A stretch of 64,000 nucleotides of DNA from Circinella umbellata. Its lineage: Eukaryota > Mucoromycota > Mucoromycetes > Mucorales > Lichtheimiaceae. The position numbers and the translations under genes were made by a program. The notes beneath the pieces were generated by a model. That model saw nothing but the letters and a program-made list of their open reading frames with translations. It searched no databases and was not told the origin of the DNA. This document shows, one piece after another, positions 60,539-64,000 of the stretch (its first letter is position 1; the number at the start of each line of letters is the position of its first letter). The DNA is taken from contig JAIWNF010000023.1 in assembly GCA_025093555.1 (NCBI GenBank), positions 124,001 through 188,000 on the forward strand. Direction: 5' to 3'.

Positions 60539-61950
60539 AAGAAAAAGTGACTATTATAAATAAAAGGAAGAATGTCTCTGCTATTTTTATATTATCTTAT
60601 CCTGTTTTGTTGACAATAAAAGAAAAATAATCAAGTTAGTATAGTGTTGGGCGTTTTTAAAGTTGACGGCTTGTGACACATAAACAGCGGCAATCATAAC
60701 AACATCAGCAACAAAACAACAATTATAATAAAAAAGAGCGCGAAAATATGTAAAAGTCAAAAACATTTTTTTCGATGGTTGTATATTTGTCATTTGAGGA
60801 AAAGTACGAAAAAAAAACATAAATAACAAAGAAAATGGTAATAAAAACTTTTACAAGAACAATATTATAAAAGCATGGAAAAGAGATACACGTTGATTGG
60901 AAAGGACGAAAGAAAATATATAGAAAAATAAAACCATAGAAGAAACAAACTTTTTAAAGTAGACAATAAGGATATAACGTAACAGAGAGGAAAGCATACA
61001 TGTGTAAAAGTGTAAGTGTGAGTGATAGTTGGAAAGCAGAAAGCAAAGGTTGTGGATGTGTGTATATGTACAAGGTTTGTGCAGTATGAAGGACCACACC
61101 ATGATAATGGAATGGAAATTGTCATAATAAAAAAATCTTGTTTGTTTTTTTATTTAGGACGCTTGACTGGTACAGTATATGGTCCTGGAAGAGGAGGCTT
61201 GGATGGTCTGTCTGGTGGCATTATTACTAATGTATTGATTTAATGAATATTACTTTTTGTTGGGTACGTAATTTAAGAGTTTGCAATAATAAAATTTCTC
61301 TTTATATGATAAAGAATATAAGAATCAAAATTATAATAGAAGAAAGGAAAATTGTGTGTTATACAGCTTATATGTCGAAATAATGCATTTACAAAAGAAA
61401 AGAAATGCAAATGGACCCGTATTTTATATCTTTTACTCCCGTTCGGAAAGAGACTCAATTTGGCCACTCGGAAGCGCAACCGAAACAAAGTTGACAGGAG
61501 TATCTTTATGAGCTGACAGGTTGTGTATCATACATATAACGCCAATATTCGTATCGATAGTAGGTTTAAAACTGTTATAATACATTATAATCTTCATCCC
61601 CCATTTACAGTTAACATTTTACATCATTCTTTCTAAAAAAAAACACCGCAGCATACGTCCAGAACAGCTAAACATGCATACGCTTCTTAATTGGTTACGC
61701 ATGAAAAAAAAACTTGAAACTCTTTTTCTTTCGTAAGAAACAATTTACATACACACACGCTCTTCGCACACAACAAAAATGCGTGCTACTCGTGGGAAGG
61801 CGAAACGAATTATATGTATAATCGGTAATAGATAGTATATTAAGTAAACTGATATTCTCAATGGCAAAATGGCGTTTTCTTTATTTTATATCGGCGCATC
61901 AACAGGTATTCGTCACCAAACAATTCACTTTTTTATATTTTAAAAATAAA
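60539..61950. other. intergenic stretch with one short proline-rich frame
   Basis: No firm gene. At 61228-61160 the minus strand reads MPPDRPSKPPLPGPYTVPVK and stops shortly after. It is a possible last exon or small peptide gene, though neither is shown. Other frames here are hydrophobic AT-rich noise. Confidence 0.45.
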
Positions 61951-61984
61951 AAAAAGTGTGTAGTAACACAGATTTACACACAAC

Positions 61985-62165
61985 AACGGCAGAATCTCAC
62001 TCTTCTCAATGCTTGCTCAATGTGTACAAGAATCTTACAAACGCGGAATCTGGAAGCAACTTCTCACTCCACGTGGCAGATCGCCTTTCTGACGGAGGGA
62101 GTGAACCAATCGGTGAAGTGTGGCGGCGCGTGGCTGACAAGCCAGGTCAAGTCTCCATTCACGTT
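61985..62165. other. unexplained GC-rich island
   Basis: About 180 bp with clearly higher GC than its surroundings, containing GGAAGCAACTTCTCACTCC, CGGAGGGAGTGAACC and GGCTGACAAGCCAGG. Two overlapping plus-strand frames cross it. One reads LLNVYKNLTNAESGSNF and SDGGSEPIGEVWRRVADKP and is protein-like, but has no clear start or exon partner. It could be an exon or a structured non-coding RNA. Confidence 0.4.
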
Positions 62166-62568
62166 TTTTTCTTTTTTAACAGTTCATAAAAAAATTGAAA
62201 AGCTATTATAAGGAGAAGCGTGTTTTTTTGTTGCACATGTTTAAAGTACCCAAAATCCCGGTTTTTTTTTTATTATTAGAGTGATATCATAATATTCGTC
62301 ATCTAATTTTTTTAATCGTGAGCAAAATATAATCTTTTGCCTCCAACTGGGCCAGTCGTTATTAATTTGTGCTACACCGTCGCTCTAAAAAAACACCCTT
62401 TGGATTCTCTTTTTTTGCGGAGATCGCAGTTTAGAAGCAATGACACTCGCTATAAAAAGATGAACAGTGATGGATTGTTGCCATCTTCTTTCCCAGTGTT
62501 TGTTTTTCTCTCTTTTGTTTATTTATTTATTATTTACTTTATAAGCGTACAACAGCAATCTCAAAACC
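62166..62568. other. promoter and leader of the cysteine-cluster gene
   Basis: AT-rich with a T run near 62260. The 107-codon frame at 62337-62660 overlaps the next gene in another frame and is not supported. Confidence 0.5.
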
Positions 62569-63111
62569 ATGCGGACATTAAAAGAGATCTTACACGCGTT
62601 TTTATATCATTTGGCCCGGATTTTCGGATTACATCGTCGTCGAAAATCTTATACAAATAGCAACAGCAACAATAATTGCCATGGGAACAATAATCATAGT
62701 AACCCCGTCAATGATCTTGAACGCCAACTTCCAACACCACCATCGCATCAGCAAGAACAACGATCATTGTCGGGTAATAACAATAGTCGACGATCGGAAG
62801 ACATTCAATTACCGGAAAACATTCAGCGACCGACGAATGATATAATAGTAGATGATGACGACGACGACGACGTCGATGAAGATTATGATGACAGTACCGA
62901 TGACAATAGCCCTCCGACGTGCGGATGTGGACGTGTATTGAAACAAGGATGGGCTTGCCCCAATTGCCGGACAGATTGTTCGCAATGTGGTCGCGCTTTA
63001 GGAATTGACGAAGAGTGTGATAGATGTGCATCACGTCAACAAGGACATCGAGAAGAGTGTCATGACTTTCATCAATTACAACAACAACAAACACAGGAGC
63101 CACATCGATGA
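62569..63111 (+). CDS. small protein with C-terminal zinc-ribbon-like cysteine cluster, 180 aa
   Basis: A single exon starts MRTLKEILHAFLYHLARIFG, a short amphipathic or hydrophobic helix that could touch a membrane. A low-complexity Asn/Gln/Ser middle follows, then an acidic run (DDDDDDDVDEDYDD, 95-108) and eight cysteines at about 118, 120, 130, 133, 137, 140, 150 and 153. Their spacing (CxC, then CxxC, CxxC, CxxC) suggests two zinc-binding knuckles, as in zinc-ribbon proteins. I know no family with this arrangement, so the function is unknown. The GC content is higher and codon use cleaner than in neighbouring non-coding DNA, supporting a real gene. The tail is Gln/His-rich. Confidence 0.65.
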   Translation: MRTLKEILHAFLYHLARIFGLHRRRKSYTNSNSNNNCHGNNNHSNPVNDLERQLPTPPSHQQEQRSLSGNNNSRRSEDIQLPENIQRPTNDIIVDDDDDDDVDEDYDDSTDDNSPPTCGCGRVLKQGWACPNCRTDCSQCGRALGIDEECDRCASRQQGHREECHDFHQLQQQQTQEPHR

Positions 63112-64000
63112 TCAACTAATTCTTACATTTCTAAACAACATTTTATTTTCCATTTATTTATTTATTTATTTATTTGCATTGCATATGACATTTTTAAGTT
63201 CTTAACACAACACACAACACTTTTGTTTTTTTAATCTAATTGTTTGATTTCTATTTAATCTATTGCCATTTACAAACCCTTTTCCCTAATAACCTATAAT
63301 ACGTTTTCTCTTGTTCTCTCGTTAATAACATCATCACCCTACAATTCATCGAAATAAGCCTTTCTCCCCCTTTTCCATCATATATCCTTCTTTTCAAATA
63401 AGAAAATCTACATGTAATTACCCATTAATACTAGTGACAATACTTATATTTCATTTAATTTCCAAATAATTTCTTTGGTCCGCTTAATTTTATTTATTAT
63501 TTACACGATGTTTGTTATTTCGTTTTCTTTTTCATTTTGGGTATAAACATCTTTTTATACAATAATGTTATTGTTTTATAATATATATGAAACATGGTTC
63601 TAATTTTAGGATTTACGTGTACAACACGAAGAACACTTCTATTGAACTCCACGCCGACACAAAAAGAAAAACGCCATTATTCCGGAGCGCATCCGCCGCT
63701 CCGCTAAAGCTAGCTTACCAGAATCGGCATACGATCACACTTTGACTTCTCGCTATTAAGGTTGGCATATATTCCAAGTATAACTCAGAGAAGAAAAGTT
63801 ACTATTATTGTTTAAACGTGCTTTTTTTTTGTCCTGATCATCCAATTTTAACCATTTTTTTAGGGTGGGGGCGTAGATCCGTGATCACCAGGTATTTTTT
63901 TTTAAAAAAAAGGGACCTTTCACGAGGAGTAATTGTTTGTCACACCATGAAATATGACAGTTCAAATATAAATAATATAAACACGCTAAAACAGAAAATA
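63112..64000. other. right-edge intergenic sequence
   Basis: The AT-rich 3' flank of the previous gene leads to a short GC-richer patch at about 63605-63760, which includes a perfect 7-bp stem hairpin (CGGAGCG at 63683 and CGCTCCG at 63697). The patch could be an exon of a gene outside the window. No frame can be supported. Confidence 0.45.

Noticed and set aside
61022..61243. 73-codon plus-strand frame ending GRGGLDGLSGGIITNVLI
   Set aside because: The glycine-rich end is the antisense of a proline-rich minus-strand frame, and neither has a supported gene structure.

Overview
The window reads as an AT-rich fungal chromosome segment, most probably from an early-diverging (Mucoromycota-like) fungus. 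The evidence is many short GT-AG introns of about 50-150 bp with CTAAT/CTAAC-type branch points, poly-A/T runs and simple repeats between genes, and conserved eukaryotic trafficking and signalling genes (GGA adaptor, coatomer zeta, LIM-RhoGAP, casein kinase 1). There are no operons and no bacterial ribosome binding sites. The species cannot be named from the sequence alone.

Positions 1-26,800 are a repeat-dominated, gene-poor block. It holds a DDE transposase cut by the left edge of the window, and an apparently intact Tc1/mariner-IS630 element (5654-7373) with perfect TA target duplications. That element sits directly against a 253-bp MITE. Further along are two copies of a GC-rich repeat with conserved hairpins, two inverted copies of a TTGCAGTA-rich repeat, and a broken PIF1/Helitron helicase relic. 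An unknown 11-exon gene (18978-21466, minus) has a decayed, oppositely oriented copy at 11590-13575. The block ends with a fold-back repeat, a 287-bp satellite array (21934-23943) and two direct copies of a roughly 1.7-kb segment (16750-18545 and 24450-26157).

Positions 26,800-49,720 are a normal gene-rich block. In order it carries a GGA-type clathrin adaptor (+), a secreted-type flavin amine oxidase (-), casein kinase 1 (-), a small AcpS-type phosphopantetheinyl transferase (+), an Lrg1/Rga1-type LIM-RhoGAP (+), a FYVE-domain protein (-) and a coiled-coil tail-anchored protein (-). I spliced most of these exon by exon. The derived lengths are GGA 574, amine oxidase 764, CK1 369, AcpS 126, FYVE 1045 and coiled-coil protein 464 residues.

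Positions 49,720-64,000 are mixed. A second, dead IS630-type transposase (52046-53663) is interrupted by a 185-bp solo LTR with a 5-bp target duplication. It is followed by an intronless HET-domain gene, a long empty stretch, coatomer subunit zeta, a GC-rich unexplained island, and a small cysteine-cluster protein. GGA, coatomer zeta, FYVE and the tail-anchored protein all point to membrane traffic, but they are dispersed housekeeping genes and not a cluster with a shared function. I see no tRNA, rRNA or CRISPR feature that I can support.
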